A stretch of DNA of 64,000 bases, from NCBI RefSeq assembly GCF_000686045.1, contig NZ_JMLV01000005.1, positions 1-64,000 of the forward strand. Direction: 5' to 3'. The notes beneath the pieces were generated by a model, which did no database searches, had not been told where the DNA came from, and was given only the letters and a program-made list of their open reading frames with translations. The position numbers and the translations under genes are program-made. Positions 1 through 8,592 of the stretch are shown here, in pieces. This stretch comes from Fodinicurvata fenggangensis DSM 21160 (GTDB lineage Bacteria > Pseudomonadota > Alphaproteobacteria > Kiloniellales > DSM-21159). Positions within the stretch are counted from its first letter, which is position 1; each line of letters begins with the position of its first letter.

Positions 1-229
1 TCTCGCACATTCTGGCACGCAACCAGTCAGATACCTCGCTGAGTTTACCCCGCCCGGGATTGCCCTGGCGCTTTGGCGCCAGCCCGCCCGTCTCGCGCTT
101 GAGCTTGACCATGTCGTTGACGAACTTGATCGAAACCCGGAAATGCGCCGCCGCCCCACGGTGGGTATGACCCTCCTCGACAAACTCGACAACACGGCGG
201 CGAAGCTCAAAGGGATGTGGCTTACCCAT
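1..229 (-). CDS. IS630-family transposase, N-terminal part (partial)
   Basis: The first 76 residues of a transposase are visible from the ATG at 229, reading off the left edge. The protein starts MGKPHPFELRRRVVEFVEEG and continues with a helix-turn-helix region (HRGAAAHFRVSIKFVNDMVK) and then KLKRETGGLAPK, the typical IS630 N-terminal DNA-binding module. The DDE catalytic domain is not in the window, so whether the copy is intact cannot be judged. It is transcribed away from cphA. Confidence 0.75.
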   Translation of the reverse strand, partial: MGKPHPFELRRRVVEFVEEGHTHRGAAAHFRVSIKFVNDMVKLKRETGGLAPKRQGNPGRGKLSEVSDWLRARMCE

Positions 230-319
230 CTGTAACCCCCTATATCTGCCATACGCAGAGGGAATCACAGATCAATTCTCAGGGGAATCCCGAATCTGAT
301 CTACGCCGACACGCTCTAG
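1..319 (-). mobile_element. Truncated IS630-family insertion sequence, left part
   Basis: The window opens inside an IS630-like element: the 5' part of a transposase gene (229 to 1, minus strand) plus about 90 bases of terminal non-coding sequence. IS630-family elements target and duplicate a TA, often within CTAG. A CTAG at 316-319 lies at the expected outer edge, so I place the end there by inference. The outer segment has the repeated GGGATT/GATTCCC words typical of IS630 ends. The element ends about 10 bases after the cphA stop codon. Its other end lies outside the window. Confidence 0.7.
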
Positions 320-328
320 TTCCTTTTC

Positions 329-2950
329 TCAGGACTGCGGTGGTGGATCCTGGAAGCTGCGGCCCTTGAGGCGTTCGATGGCATAGTCGATGTCGTCGAC
401 CAGGAGGACCAGAAGGTCCCCTTCGGTTGCCGCGTCTACAGCACGCTCGATAGCGGCGTGTTCTTCCATCACCACTTCAACCCGGCAGTCTTCTCCACTG
501 TTTTCCGCACCGCGTTTCATCAGGCTGGCTGCCTCACCCACGGGCCGGCCTCGCGGATCGGTCTCGCAGATGAAGAGTTGGGAATGCATGCGGGCCAACT
601 GGGCCCCCAGGGCCTCCAGATCCTCGTCGCGCCGATTGCCCGGCGCGCTGGCAACGGAGATGCGCTGTTTCGGTCCCAGGCTGAAGACCAGAGGTTCCAG
701 GGCCTTCAACGCCGGTACGTTGTGTCCATAGTCGATCAGGCACTTGACGCCGTCGGCTTCCACCAGGTTGACGCGTCCAGGAAGCTGTCCCGGCGTTGGG
801 TGGAAGGTCTGCAGGCCCATCCGGATGTCGCCGATGTTCAGGCCTAAAGCATGACCCGCGGCTGCTGCGGCCAGGGCATTCTGGATGTTGAAGGGGGCGT
901 GTCCTTCAAAGGTGATGGGCACGTCATTGACATGAATGACCTCGGCCTCGACCTGGCCCTGGCGCATGACGATCATGCCGTCGGCAACGGTAAAGGCCAC
1001 GCCGTGATCGGCGACATGCGCGCGCACCGGTTCGAAGTCCGGATCCAGGGTGAAATAGACAATCTTGCCGCGGGACCAGTAGGTGCCCTGCTCGAGGACC
1101 CGGGGATCGTCTGCATTGAGGACGCAGGTGCCCTCCGGCGATACGGCATCGACCACCACGGTCTTGCAGCGGGCCAACTCGTCCAGGGTGTGAATGTCGC
1201 CTTCGCCAAGATGGTCGCTGGCGATGTTGAGCAGGATGCCCACATCGCAGCTGTCGAAGCCCAGGCCGCGGCGCAGGATGCCGCCGCGCGCGACTTCCAG
1301 GACGGCATTTTCGACACCCGGTTCCTTGAGGACGATGGAGGCCGCCTGGGGACCACTGTAATCGCCGCGCATCACCACGTGGTTGTCGATCTCGATGGTG
1401 CCGGTGCAGGCCATGCCGACGCGTCGTCCTGCCTGGCGCAGAAGATGGGAGACCAGGCGCGTGGTGGTGGTCTTGCCGTTCGTACCTGTAATGGCCGTGA
1501 TGGGGATACGGGCGTCTTCGTTCTCTTCGGGAAACAGCATGTCGACCACATGCTGGCCCACATCACGTCCCTGGCCATGAGTGGGCGAGATGTGCATGCG
1601 GAATCCCGGCCCCGCATTGACCTCGACCACGCCGGCGGACTGCTCCTCGAGCGGACGGGTGAGGGTTTCGGCCAGCAGGTCGATGCCGATGATGTCCAGG
1701 CCGATCAGGCGACTTATGCGCTCGGCGGCATAGGCCACTTCCGGGTGGACGTCATCGGTCAGGTCGGTGGCAGTTCCCCCGGTGGAGAGATTGGCCGTGG
1801 ACTTGAGAAAGACGACCTCGCCTTCGGGGATGATGCTGTCCAGACTGAGTCCGGCCTGACCAATCAGGCGTTCGGTCTGCACATCGATCTCGATCCGGGT
1901 CAGAAGGTTTTCGTGGCCCACACCCCGCCTGGGATCCTGGTTCTCGGTATCAACCAGTTCCTTGAGGGTGCTCTCGCCGTCACCGGTCACGTGAGCCGGA
2001 CGGCGGCGGGCGGCGGCAATCAGCTTGCCGTCGATGACCAGGATGCGATGATCCTCGCCGCGGATGAACTGTTCAACCACCACGCTGTCGTGCCGCAGGG
2101 TTGCAGCCTGATAGGCCTCGCGCAGTTCGTCCTCATCATTGATGTTCGTGGTTACGCCGCGTCCGTGATTGCCCACGAGGGGCTTTACCGCCAGAGGATA
2201 TCCGATGTCGTTGGCCGCTTCCAGGGCTTCCTCGATGGAGTAGCAGATACGACCGGCCGGGACCGGGATGCCGGCGTCGCCCAGGATCTGCTTGGTCCAG
2301 TCCTTGTCGTCGGCAATGGCGTGTCCGATGATCCCGGTTTTCTCGGTGACCGTGGCCTGGAAGCGCTTCTGCTTGTGACCCTGGCCCAGCTGGATGTAGC
2401 TGGTGTCCTGGGTCAGGCGGAAATAGGGGATGTTGCGGCGCCGGGCGGCTTCGACGATGGCAGCAGTGGAGGGGCCCAGCATGTGGGCATCGCGCACCTT
2501 TTTCAGGCGCGCTATGATCGGCTCCAGGTCAACTTCTTGGTTGTTGTAGAGACGTTCGACGATCTCCACGGCCTCGCGGCCAGCCGCCAGACCGCAGGCT
2601 TCGTCACGATAGCGATAACAGACGTTGTAGATGCCGGTATCATAGCTGTCGACGGTCTTGCCGTAACCCACGGAAAAGCCGATCAGATTTTGGAGCTCAA
2701 TGGCCACGTGCTCGACCATGTGGCCGGCATAGGTGCCGCGTTCCACGCGCTGCAGGAAGCCGCCGGGCTCGCCCACGGAGCAGCGGTGATCGTAGATGCC
2801 GGGCATCAGGGCCTGCAGGCGCTTGGTAATGCCCGACACCTGGTCGCTGGGCCGTTGCTCCAGTTCCTCGATATCCAGGCGCATGAATATGGTGAGGTAA
2901 CGGCTGTAGTAGTTGGGACCCCTGAGTGCGCGGTGTTCCAGTATCTTCAT
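329..2950 (-). CDS. cphA: Cyanophycin synthetase
   Basis: An 873-residue cytoplasmic ligase that polymerises aspartate and arginine into cyanophycin (multi-L-arginyl-poly-L-aspartate) using ATP, the usual length for the family. From the N-terminus: a CphA-specific domain (about 1-160), an ATP-grasp domain (about 215-470, with VVEVNAGPGFRMH near 441-453), and a Mur-ligase-like domain with the P-loop GTNGKTTT at about 489-496. The frame stays open upstream into cphB, but the natural start is the ATG at 2950 (MKILEHRALRGPNYYSRY). It overlaps the cphB stop by four bases (ATGA), which implies translational coupling. The stop is about 10 bases from the presumed IS630 edge, so the 3' terminator may have been displaced. 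Confidence 0.95.
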   Translation of the reverse strand: MKILEHRALRGPNYYSRYLTIFMRLDIEELEQRPSDQVSGITKRLQALMPGIYDHRCSVGEPGGFLQRVERGTYAGHMVEHVAIELQNLIGFSVGYGKTVDSYDTGIYNVCYRYRDEACGLAAGREAVEIVERLYNNQEVDLEPIIARLKKVRDAHMLGPSTAAIVEAARRRNIPYFRLTQDTSYIQLGQGHKQKRFQATVTEKTGIIGHAIADDKDWTKQILGDAGIPVPAGRICYSIEEALEAANDIGYPLAVKPLVGNHGRGVTTNINDEDELREAYQAATLRHDSVVVEQFIRGEDHRILVIDGKLIAAARRRPAHVTGDGESTLKELVDTENQDPRRGVGHENLLTRIEIDVQTERLIGQAGLSLDSIIPEGEVVFLKSTANLSTGGTATDLTDDVHPEVAYAAERISRLIGLDIIGIDLLAETLTRPLEEQSAGVVEVNAGPGFRMHISPTHGQGRDVGQHVVDMLFPEENEDARIPITAITGTNGKTTTTRLVSHLLRQAGRRVGMACTGTIEIDNHVVMRGDYSGPQAASIVLKEPGVENAVLEVARGGILRRGLGFDSCDVGILLNIASDHLGEGDIHTLDELARCKTVVVDAVSPEGTCVLNADDPRVLEQGTYWSRGKIVYFTLDPDFEPVRAHVADHGVAFTVADGMIVMRQGQVEAEVIHVNDVPITFEGHAPFNIQNALAAAAAGHALGLNIGDIRMGLQTFHPTPGQLPGRVNLVEADGVKCLIDYGHNVPALKALEPLVFSLGPKQRISVASAPGNRRDEDLEALGAQLARMHSQLFICETDPRGRPVGEAASLMKRGAENSGEDCRVEVVMEEHAAIERAVDAATEGDLLVLLVDDIDYAIERLKGRSFQDPPPQS

Positions 2951-3834
2951 GAGTTCGTCCCGGCCATCTCTGTTAGTTCCGCGGCCGTGATATAGCGCTG
3001 GTTTGGCACATCGTAACCATAGCCGCTGATCAGGGCATGCATGATAACATTCTCCAGCGCCACTGGCTCCCCATCGTTCAATTCCGCTACGTTCGAGCTG
3101 CGTATCTTTCGGGAGTCGACGATGATGACATGGCCTGAGCCGATGGCCTCCATGACGCCCCCGGGATGGAAGATTACGGCCGAGTCCTCGCCCAGGCCAA
3201 CTCCGATATATTCGGGGTTGGTGGCGCCGACTTCCATCAGCCGGGTAAAGCGTCCGCGTTCCAGGAAGTGGCTGTCGATAACGATGCCTTCGACGAAGGC
3301 CAGCCCACTGCTCATGCGAACGGCCCCCTTGCGCAGGGCGTCTGCTGCCAGGCCGTTGTAGATCATGGTTGCCGACATGGCTGCGGCCCCGGCGCTGGTC
3401 CCGGCCAGAACAGCTCCGTACTCGTGGCATTCACGTATGGCGTCCAGCAGGGGAGAGCCGCCCAGAACGTTGGTCAGGCGCAGCTGGTCCCCGCCGGTGA
3501 AGAAGATGATGCCGCAGCGCTTTACCGTTTCGATATGATGGCTCTTGCTTGCATCCTCGCGTGTGCGCACATCAATGCGATGCATGCGTTCCGCTCCAAT
3601 GCGACTGAAGACGTCTTCATAGATGGGATAGATTTCGTCGGGGATGCTGCTCGCCGTTGCGATCACGGCGACCTCCCGATTGTCTACCGGAGCCAAGTCC
3701 AGAACGCGGCGCAGGATTTCCAAGTCCGATTCCTTGTCCTCGGCACCACCGATGGCGACCAGCCGTCCGCTCTTCTGCCAGGGGAGGATCTCTGCTTCTG
3801 TGGATGTATCGCTATCGTTCATCTCGACCTTCAT
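2947..3834 (-). CDS. cphB: Cyanophycinase
   Basis: A 295-residue serine peptidase of family S51 that cuts cyanophycin to beta-Asp-Arg dipeptides. The nucleophile elbow GTSAGAAAM is present, with Ser148 as probable nucleophile. RLVAIGGAEDK near the N-terminus and FFTGGDQLRLTNVLGGS at 111-127 are family signatures. It is the first gene of a two-gene operon and is coupled to cphA by the ATGA overlap, so polymer synthesis and mobilisation are co-expressed. No isoaspartyl dipeptidase, needed to finish degradation, is in the window. The start at 3834 (MKVEMNDSD) was chosen because the next Met (residue 5) would remove only a few residues. Confidence 0.95.
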   Translation of the reverse strand: MKVEMNDSDTSTEAEILPWQKSGRLVAIGGAEDKESDLEILRRVLDLAPVDNREVAVIATASSIPDEIYPIYEDVFSRIGAERMHRIDVRTREDASKSHHIETVKRCGIIFFTGGDQLRLTNVLGGSPLLDAIRECHEYGAVLAGTSAGAAAMSATMIYNGLAADALRKGAVRMSSGLAFVEGIVIDSHFLERGRFTRLMEVGATNPEYIGVGLGEDSAVIFHPGGVMEAIGSGHVIIVDSRKIRSSNVAELNDGEPVALENVIMHALISGYGYDVPNQRYITAAELTEMAGTNS

Positions 3835-3984
3835 CTTGCGTCTTTTAGAAGGGCGAGTCTCTCAACAGGCCCTGCCACCTTGAACCCCCTTTCTGCGTGA
3901 AAATCCAGCCCTAGTTTCACTGAAAGGCTTTCGGGGCGATTTGTGCAGCCCTACGGGCGTGAGCCCGACCCGCGGTCATGCAGG

Positions 3985-4899
3985 TCAACCCCGTACCTGT
4001 AGATGTCTCGAAACCTCCACGAAATTCAGGACAGCGCGCGATCTGTTTGAGCGCTTCCAGACCAGGACTGTCTTGCTCCTGAAATCGGGGTGAACGACCG
4101 GGCGGGCTTCCACACGGCGGCCCAGGAAGTTGAGCAGGCTTTCCGGATAGATGGTGATTCCCAGGCCAGCTGCAACCAGCCCAATCAGGGCGAGTGTGTT
4201 TGTGGCTTCGAGTGCCGGGCTCAGGCGCATGCCATGCTGACTGAAAACATCCTCCAGTTTCCAGCGATATTCGCCCCACTCCTCCATGTCACCTAGAACG
4301 AGTTTCTCATCCTTCAAGTCTCTGGGGGACAGTGTGTGCTTGCGCAGGAGAGCGTGATTCTTGGGTGTGACGACATACAGCCGTTCATCGGCGAGTTGAA
4401 GGCTATGGTATTCGGCGTTGTCGAAAGGACCAATCATGTAGCCGAGATCGATCTCGTCGTTGGCCAGGGCCATCTTCTGGCCCTGGGTGCGTATATAGCG
4501 AAGCTCGAGATCGATGTCGGGGTACTGCTGCTGGAATCGGGCGACTGTCTGCGGGACCATTTCCGTTGCCGCAAATGCCATGTAGGCCACACGAACCCGG
4601 CCTGTCTTTCCTTCGGCAACCCGCCTGGCGGCTTCCACGGAATGCGCATAGTCGGTGAGAACCGGAGTCAGGCCTTTGCATAATTCCTGTCCAGCGGCTG
4701 TCAAGGCTACGTCCCGTGTGGTTCGTTCAAGCAGCTTGTAATCCAGCAGGCTCTCAAGTTTCTTGATCCTGCGACTCAAGGCCGATTGGTCGATGGCCAG
4801 CCGCTCAGCCGTGCGGCGGAAATTCAACTCCTCGGCCAGAATCAGAAATGATTTCAGCAACGTGGCGTCCGGTGTCAGGTCGCTGGTTCTCGATACCAT
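3985..4899 (-). CDS. LysR-family transcriptional regulator
   Basis: A 304-residue LysR-type regulator. The N-terminal winged helix-turn-helix (about residues 10-70) includes FLILAEELNFRRTAERL and SALSRRIKKLE. The periplasmic-binding-protein-like effector domain follows (about 95-295, starting GRVRVAYMAFAATEMVP). The gene is divergent from the N-carbamoylsarcosine amidase gene, with a 172-base spacer holding a textbook T-N11-A palindrome at 4917-4933. It therefore probably controls that amidase gene and itself. The ligand is unknown; N-carbamoylsarcosine or a related ureide is a guess from context. Confidence 0.9.
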   Translation of the reverse strand: MVSRTSDLTPDATLLKSFLILAEELNFRRTAERLAIDQSALSRRIKKLESLLDYKLLERTTRDVALTAAGQELCKGLTPVLTDYAHSVEAARRVAEGKTGRVRVAYMAFAATEMVPQTVARFQQQYPDIDLELRYIRTQGQKMALANDEIDLGYMIGPFDNAEYHSLQLADERLYVVTPKNHALLRKHTLSPRDLKDEKLVLGDMEEWGEYRWKLEDVFSQHGMRLSPALEATNTLALIGLVAAGLGITIYPESLLNFLGRRVEARPVVHPDFRSKTVLVWKRSNRSRAVLNFVEVSRHLQVRG

Positions 4900-4916
4900 G
4901 TGCCTGCCTTTCGATT

Positions 4917-4933
4917 AATGCATATTACGCATT
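4917..4933. promoter_or_regulatory. Putative LysR operator (T-N11-A palindrome)
   Basis: The sequence AATGCATATTACGCATT is an inverted repeat (AATGC-N7-GCATT) with the T-N11-A form of LysR-type binding sites. It lies 18 bases upstream of the lysR start and 139 bases before the amidase start, in the divergent promoter region. A second short palindrome, ATTTATAAAT, follows at 4931-4940. That this is the operator is inference. Confidence 0.55.
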
Positions 4934-5071
4934 TATAAATGCCAAACTGTCAATTCCCATATGCGATCAATCTGTTTCAACATCACATCCTGCCAGAGGA
5001 AGAATTATTCCACTTTGTTCGTATGCCCGCAAACCTCTGGTTTCAAAGGCGGAGGGAACCAGGAGAACACC

Positions 5072-5794
5072 ATGAGTGAAGTCGACAGCCGAGAACTTGA
5101 GCGTATGCTGCAGTCTGCGTTTGACGCATCAACCGAACTGTATAAAAAGCGTGGCTTTCAGCGCCGTGTGGGTTTCGGGCGCAAGCCGGCTCTTGTGAGC
5201 GTGGACCTGGCAAATGCCTGGACGCGTCCGGGCAATCCCTTCACCTGCGACCAGGAGAAGATGGACAACGAGATCATTCCCGGCATGCAACGACTTCTGG
5301 AAGCCTTCCGCGCGAACGGTTTGCCGGTCATCCATGTCACCACGGCCTATGAAATCACTGATCGCAATGCCGATTTCACGGATATGGGCCTGTGGCACAA
5401 CAAGATCCCCGTGGAGGCCGTCAACCTGAAGGACGAGGACCTCTGGGCCATCGACAGCCGCATTGCGCCGATCGAGGGCGAATACACACTGCTGAAGAAG
5501 CGGGCGAGCTCATTCCATGGGACGGAGCTGGCCGGTATCCTGCGCGCCAACAACGTGGACACGATCCTTGTCACGGGCGTCACGGCCTGTGCCTGTGTGC
5601 GCCAGACGATCTGTGACGGCATTGCCGACGGCTTTCGCCCGATCGCTGTGCGCGAATGCATTGGCGACCGTGTCCCGGGGGCTGTTGCCTGGAACCTCTT
5701 CGACATCGATGCCAAGTTCGGCGACGTTCACTCCGTTGATGAGTGTGTCGACTACCTGAACAGCGTCAATTCCATGAGCACTGCTGCGGAGTGA
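5072..5794 (+). CDS. N-carbamoylsarcosine amidohydrolase-like isochorismatase-fold enzyme
   Basis: A 240-residue cysteine hydrolase of the isochorismatase-like superfamily, closest in layout to N-carbamoylsarcosine amidase (N-carbamoylsarcosine to sarcosine, CO2 and NH3). Probable triad: Asp45 in SVDLANAW, Lys142/143 in TLLKKRASSF, and Cys175 in TGVTACACVR. The start at 5072 is preceded by an AGGAG motif (5061-5065) at good spacing. The frame is open further upstream, but that part looks non-coding. The sarcosine oxidase operon begins 1.2 kb downstream, which supports sarcosine as product. Maleamate or ureidoacrylate amidohydrolase are alternatives within the same family. Confidence 0.8.
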   Translation: MSEVDSRELERMLQSAFDASTELYKKRGFQRRVGFGRKPALVSVDLANAWTRPGNPFTCDQEKMDNEIIPGMQRLLEAFRANGLPVIHVTTAYEITDRNADFTDMGLWHNKIPVEAVNLKDEDLWAIDSRIAPIEGEYTLLKKRASSFHGTELAGILRANNVDTILVTGVTACACVRQTICDGIADGFRPIAVRECIGDRVPGAVAWNLFDIDAKFGDVHSVDECVDYLNSVNSMSTAAE

Positions 5795-5855
5795 TGGACA
5801 AGAGCGCCTGCTGAGCCGCGGGCGTATCTTCCCGCTACCGTTCAGGACACCTCCG

Positions 5856-5889
5856 AAACCCCGCGCAAGTTCCTTGCGCGGGGTTTTTT
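5856..5889. terminator. Rho-independent terminator, probably bidirectional
   Basis: A 14-bp stem (AAACCCCGCGCAAG pairing with CTTGCGCGGGGTTT) around a TTC loop is followed by T residues to 5889 on the plus strand. It sits between the convergent amidase gene (stop 5794) and the AraC-type regulator (stop 5890) and can serve both. Confidence 0.9.
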
Positions 5890-6900
5890 CTATCGCAGGG
5901 CCTCCGGTGAGGGGGCCTGTCTGCGGAAGACTTCAGGTGTCAGGCCCTCGCGGTCGTGGAAGACGCGGATGAAGTGGGAGAGATCGCAGAAGCCGGTGGA
6001 AGTGGCGATGTCGGTGATCGTCATTTCGGGCTGACGCAGCATGAACTTGGCCTGAGCCAGGCGCATGCGGGTGCCTGCTTCGGCCGGCGTCAGGCCCAGG
6101 GCCTTGTGGAAGTGGCGTTCCAGCTTGCGGCGGCTGACCTGCAGGCCCTTGGCCAATTCCGCTATGGTCAGGGGGTCGTCCATGGCCTGCTGCATGCGGA
6201 TGAGCGCCTTGCGCACCAACGGGTCCCGTGTGGTCAGTTCCATGGGCAGGCCGGGCTGCGGATTGTCGCCGGTCATGGCCTCGTCGATGATCATGATGTG
6301 CAGGCTCTTGCGCGCCGCGGATCGGCCGATGTGCCGGTCCACCAGGAAGGCGGCCAAGTGGGCAGAGCTGGCCCCGCCCGAACAGGTCAGGCGGTCCCGG
6401 TCGACGATGAAGATCTGGTCCGAAATGGGAACCAGTCCGTCGAACTGCTCCAGGAAATCTGCGTGGTGGAACCAGCTGACGCAACAGCGATAGCCCTGCA
6501 TCAAGCCGGACCGGTACAGGATGAAGGCGCCGGTGCACACGCCCACCAGAGGAACTCCCAGCTCGGCGGCGCGCCTCAGGTAGGTGACGTATTCGGGGTT
6601 CAGCTTCTCGATCTCGTCGATCAGGCCGCCTACCACGACGATGTAGTCGAAACGCCGGGGATCCTCCAGGCGCTCATCCGGCTGGATGGTGACCCCGCAG
6701 CTGGAGCGCACCGGGTTCATCGAGGCCGACAGCACTTTCCAGCTGCAGTGAATGGGACGGGAGCGGTCGCCCTCGTCGGCCGCCAGGCGCAGCACATCCA
6801 CGAAGTTGGCGAAGGCGGACAGGGTAAAGCGCCGGGCCAGCACGAAGCCGATGCGCAGGCGCGGTGTCGAACCATTCTGCAAAGCTGTGACCTCCGACAT
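5890..6900 (-). CDS. GlxA-type (DJ-1/PfpI plus AraC) transcriptional activator of the sox operon
   Basis: A 336-residue regulator with an N-terminal class-I glutamine-amidotransferase-like (DJ-1/PfpI) domain (about 15-190; VGVCTGAFILYRSG is the elbow region) and a C-terminal AraC double helix-turn-helix (about 215-320; ITDIATSTGFCDLSHFIRVF). GbdR and SouR, activators of glycine betaine and sarcosine catabolism, have this architecture. Its position divergent from soxBDAG makes a SouR-like sarcosine sensor likely. I prefer the start at 6900 (MSEVTALQ) to the upstream ATG at 6933, because the region in between holds the TGACGCA repeats that look like its operator. Confidence 0.87.
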   Translation of the reverse strand: MSEVTALQNGSTPRLRIGFVLARRFTLSAFANFVDVLRLAADEGDRSRPIHCSWKVLSASMNPVRSSCGVTIQPDERLEDPRRFDYIVVVGGLIDEIEKLNPEYVTYLRRAAELGVPLVGVCTGAFILYRSGLMQGYRCCVSWFHHADFLEQFDGLVPISDQIFIVDRDRLTCSGGASSAHLAAFLVDRHIGRSAARKSLHIMIIDEAMTGDNPQPGLPMELTTRDPLVRKALIRMQQAMDDPLTIAELAKGLQVSRRKLERHFHKALGLTPAEAGTRMRLAQAKFMLRQPEMTITDIATSTGFCDLSHFIRVFHDREGLTPEVFRRQAPSPEALR

Positions 6901-6903
6901 GCA

Positions 6904-6932
6904 TGACGCAAATGTAACGTCATGATGACGCA
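6904..6932. promoter_or_regulatory. Direct repeats TGACGCA, probable AraC-type operator of the sox operon
   Basis: TGACGCA occurs at 6904-6910 and again at 6926-6932, a 22-base period (two helical turns) on the same strand. This is the usual layout of AraC-family direct-repeat sites. It lies about 75-100 bases upstream of soxB and just upstream of the preferred start of the divergent regulator. Function is inferred. Confidence 0.5.
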
Positions 6933-7004
6933 TTCATCCAGCCCTAGAAAGACGTTTCTCTTCAAGAATTACTGCAGTTTCGCTCTACGCACGAGGACCC
7001 TGCC

Positions 7005-8258
7005 ATGACGCGATTTTCGGCGCTGTCACTACTGAAGAATGCCATGACCGGTCACAAGGACTGGGAGCCTCAGTGGCCGGATTCCGAGCCGAAGCAGGAG
7101 TACGATGTCGTCATCGTAGGCGCCGGCGGGCATGGCCTGGGGGCTGCCTATTACCTGGCCAAGGAACACGGCATCACCAATGTGGCCGTGATCGACAAGG
7201 GCTGGCTGGGCGGCGGCAATACGGGCCGCAACACCACGATCATCCGCTCCAACTACCTCTATGACGAAAGCGCGCGGATGTACGATCACGCGCTGGACCT
7301 CTGGGAGGGGCTGAGCCAGGAGCTGAACTACAACGTCATGTTCTCCCAGCGTGGCGTGATGATGCTGGCGCACAATGTCCACGACGTGCAGAGCTTCCAT
7401 CGCCACCTGCATTCCAACCGCCTGAACGGGGTAGACAATCAGTGGCTGACACCGGAGGAGGCCAAGGCCTATTGCCCGCCCCTCAACATCTCGAAATCCG
7501 CGCGCTATCCCGTTATGGGCGCGGCCCTGCAAAGACGGGCCGGGACGGCGCGCCATGACGCCGTGGCCTGGGGCTATGCCCGGGCGGCTGCGGCCCGTGG
7601 GGTCGATATCGTGCAGAACTGTCCCGTCACCGCCATTCGCCGTGATTCCAACGGTGCCGTCGAGGGGGTGGAAACCGCGCGCGGCTTCATCCGCGCCAAG
7701 AAGGTGGCGGTTTCCGCAGCCGGCCACACCAGCGTCCTGATGGATACGGCGGGCGTGCGCCTGCCGCTGGAAAGCTACCCCCTGCAGGCCCTGGTCAGCG
7801 AGCCGGTCAAGCCGATCTTCCCCTGTGTGGTCATGTCCAACACGGTTCATGCCTACGTCAGCCAGTCCGACAAGGGCGAACTGGTGGTCGGCGCGGGCAC
7901 CGACCAGTACACCAGCTATTCCCAGCGTGGGGGACTGCCCCACATACAGCACACCGTGGCGGCCGTCTGCGAGGTCTTCCCGATCTTCACGCGCATGCGG
8001 ATGCTGCGCAAATGGGGCGGCATCGTCGATGTCACGCCCGACCGCTCGCCCATCCTGAACAAGACCCCGGTCCAGGGGCTTTACGTCAACTGCGGCTGGG
8101 GAACCGGCGGCTTCAAGGCCACGCCGGGCGCGGCCAATGTCCTGGCCTGGACCGTGGCCAGGGACGAACCGCACCCGATCAATGCCCCCTTCCACCTGGA
8201 CCGCTTCCGCACAGGGCGCCTGATCGACGAGGCCGCGGCTGCGGCCGTGGCCCATTGA
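7005..8258 (+). CDS. soxB: Sarcosine oxidase beta subunit
   Basis: A 417-residue flavoprotein subunit of heterotetrameric sarcosine oxidase. The complex oxidises sarcosine to glycine and passes the methyl carbon to tetrahydrofolate as 5,10-methylene-THF. The FAD Rossmann motif GAGGHGLG lies at about 39-46. His184 in TARHDAVAW matches the histidine that carries covalent FMN in characterised beta subunits. It is the first gene of the run soxB-soxD-soxA-soxG-glyA-sdaA, all on the plus strand with short gaps. Length fits the family. Confidence 0.97.
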   Translation: MTRFSALSLLKNAMTGHKDWEPQWPDSEPKQEYDVVIVGAGGHGLGAAYYLAKEHGITNVAVIDKGWLGGGNTGRNTTIIRSNYLYDESARMYDHALDLWEGLSQELNYNVMFSQRGVMMLAHNVHDVQSFHRHLHSNRLNGVDNQWLTPEEAKAYCPPLNISKSARYPVMGAALQRRAGTARHDAVAWGYARAAAARGVDIVQNCPVTAIRRDSNGAVEGVETARGFIRAKKVAVSAAGHTSVLMDTAGVRLPLESYPLQALVSEPVKPIFPCVVMSNTVHAYVSQSDKGELVVGAGTDQYTSYSQRGGLPHIQHTVAAVCEVFPIFTRMRMLRKWGGIVDVTPDRSPILNKTPVQGLYVNCGWGTGGFKATPGAANVLAWTVARDEPHPINAPFHLDRFRTGRLIDEAAAAAVAH

Positions 8259-8283
8259 TGACGTCGCGCGAAGGAGAGAACCG

Positions 8284-8592
8284 ATGCTGCTGATTCACTG
8301 TCCCTACTGCGATGAAGACCTGCCGGAACTGGAATTCACCTATGCCGGCGAGGCCCATATCGACCGCCCAGCGGACCCGGCAAGCCTGGATGACGAGGCC
8401 TGGCGGAATTACCTCTTCATTCGCTCGAACGTAAAGGGGCCGCACTACGAGCGCTGGCGTCACAACCACGGTTGTGCCCGCTTCTTCAATGCCGTGCGGG
8501 ATACCGTCAGCGATCGTTTCCTGACCACCTACCGGGTCGGTGAGCCGCGCCCGGATCTGGAAAGCCTGATCGGCAAGGAGGGCAGGGAATGA
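8284..8592 (+). CDS. soxD: Sarcosine oxidase delta subunit
   Basis: A 102-residue subunit with the expected zinc site: CPYC near the N-terminus (Cys6, Cys9) and the HNHGC segment (His and Cys) in WRHNHGCARFF. It starts 25 bases after soxB with a good AAGGAG ribosome site. Its stop overlaps the soxA start by four bases (ATGA), so the two are probably translationally coupled. The subunit is structural; no catalytic role is expected. Confidence 0.96.
   Translation: MLLIHCPYCDEDLPELEFTYAGEAHIDRPADPASLDDEAWRNYLFIRSNVKGPHYERWRHNHGCARFFNAVRDTVSDRFLTTYRVGEPRPDLESLIGKEGRE

Noticed and set aside
851-2995. Long open frame (714 codons) on the plus strand opposite cphA
   Set aside because: It is the complement of a high-GC gene with strong family motifs; its translation has no recognisable domain.
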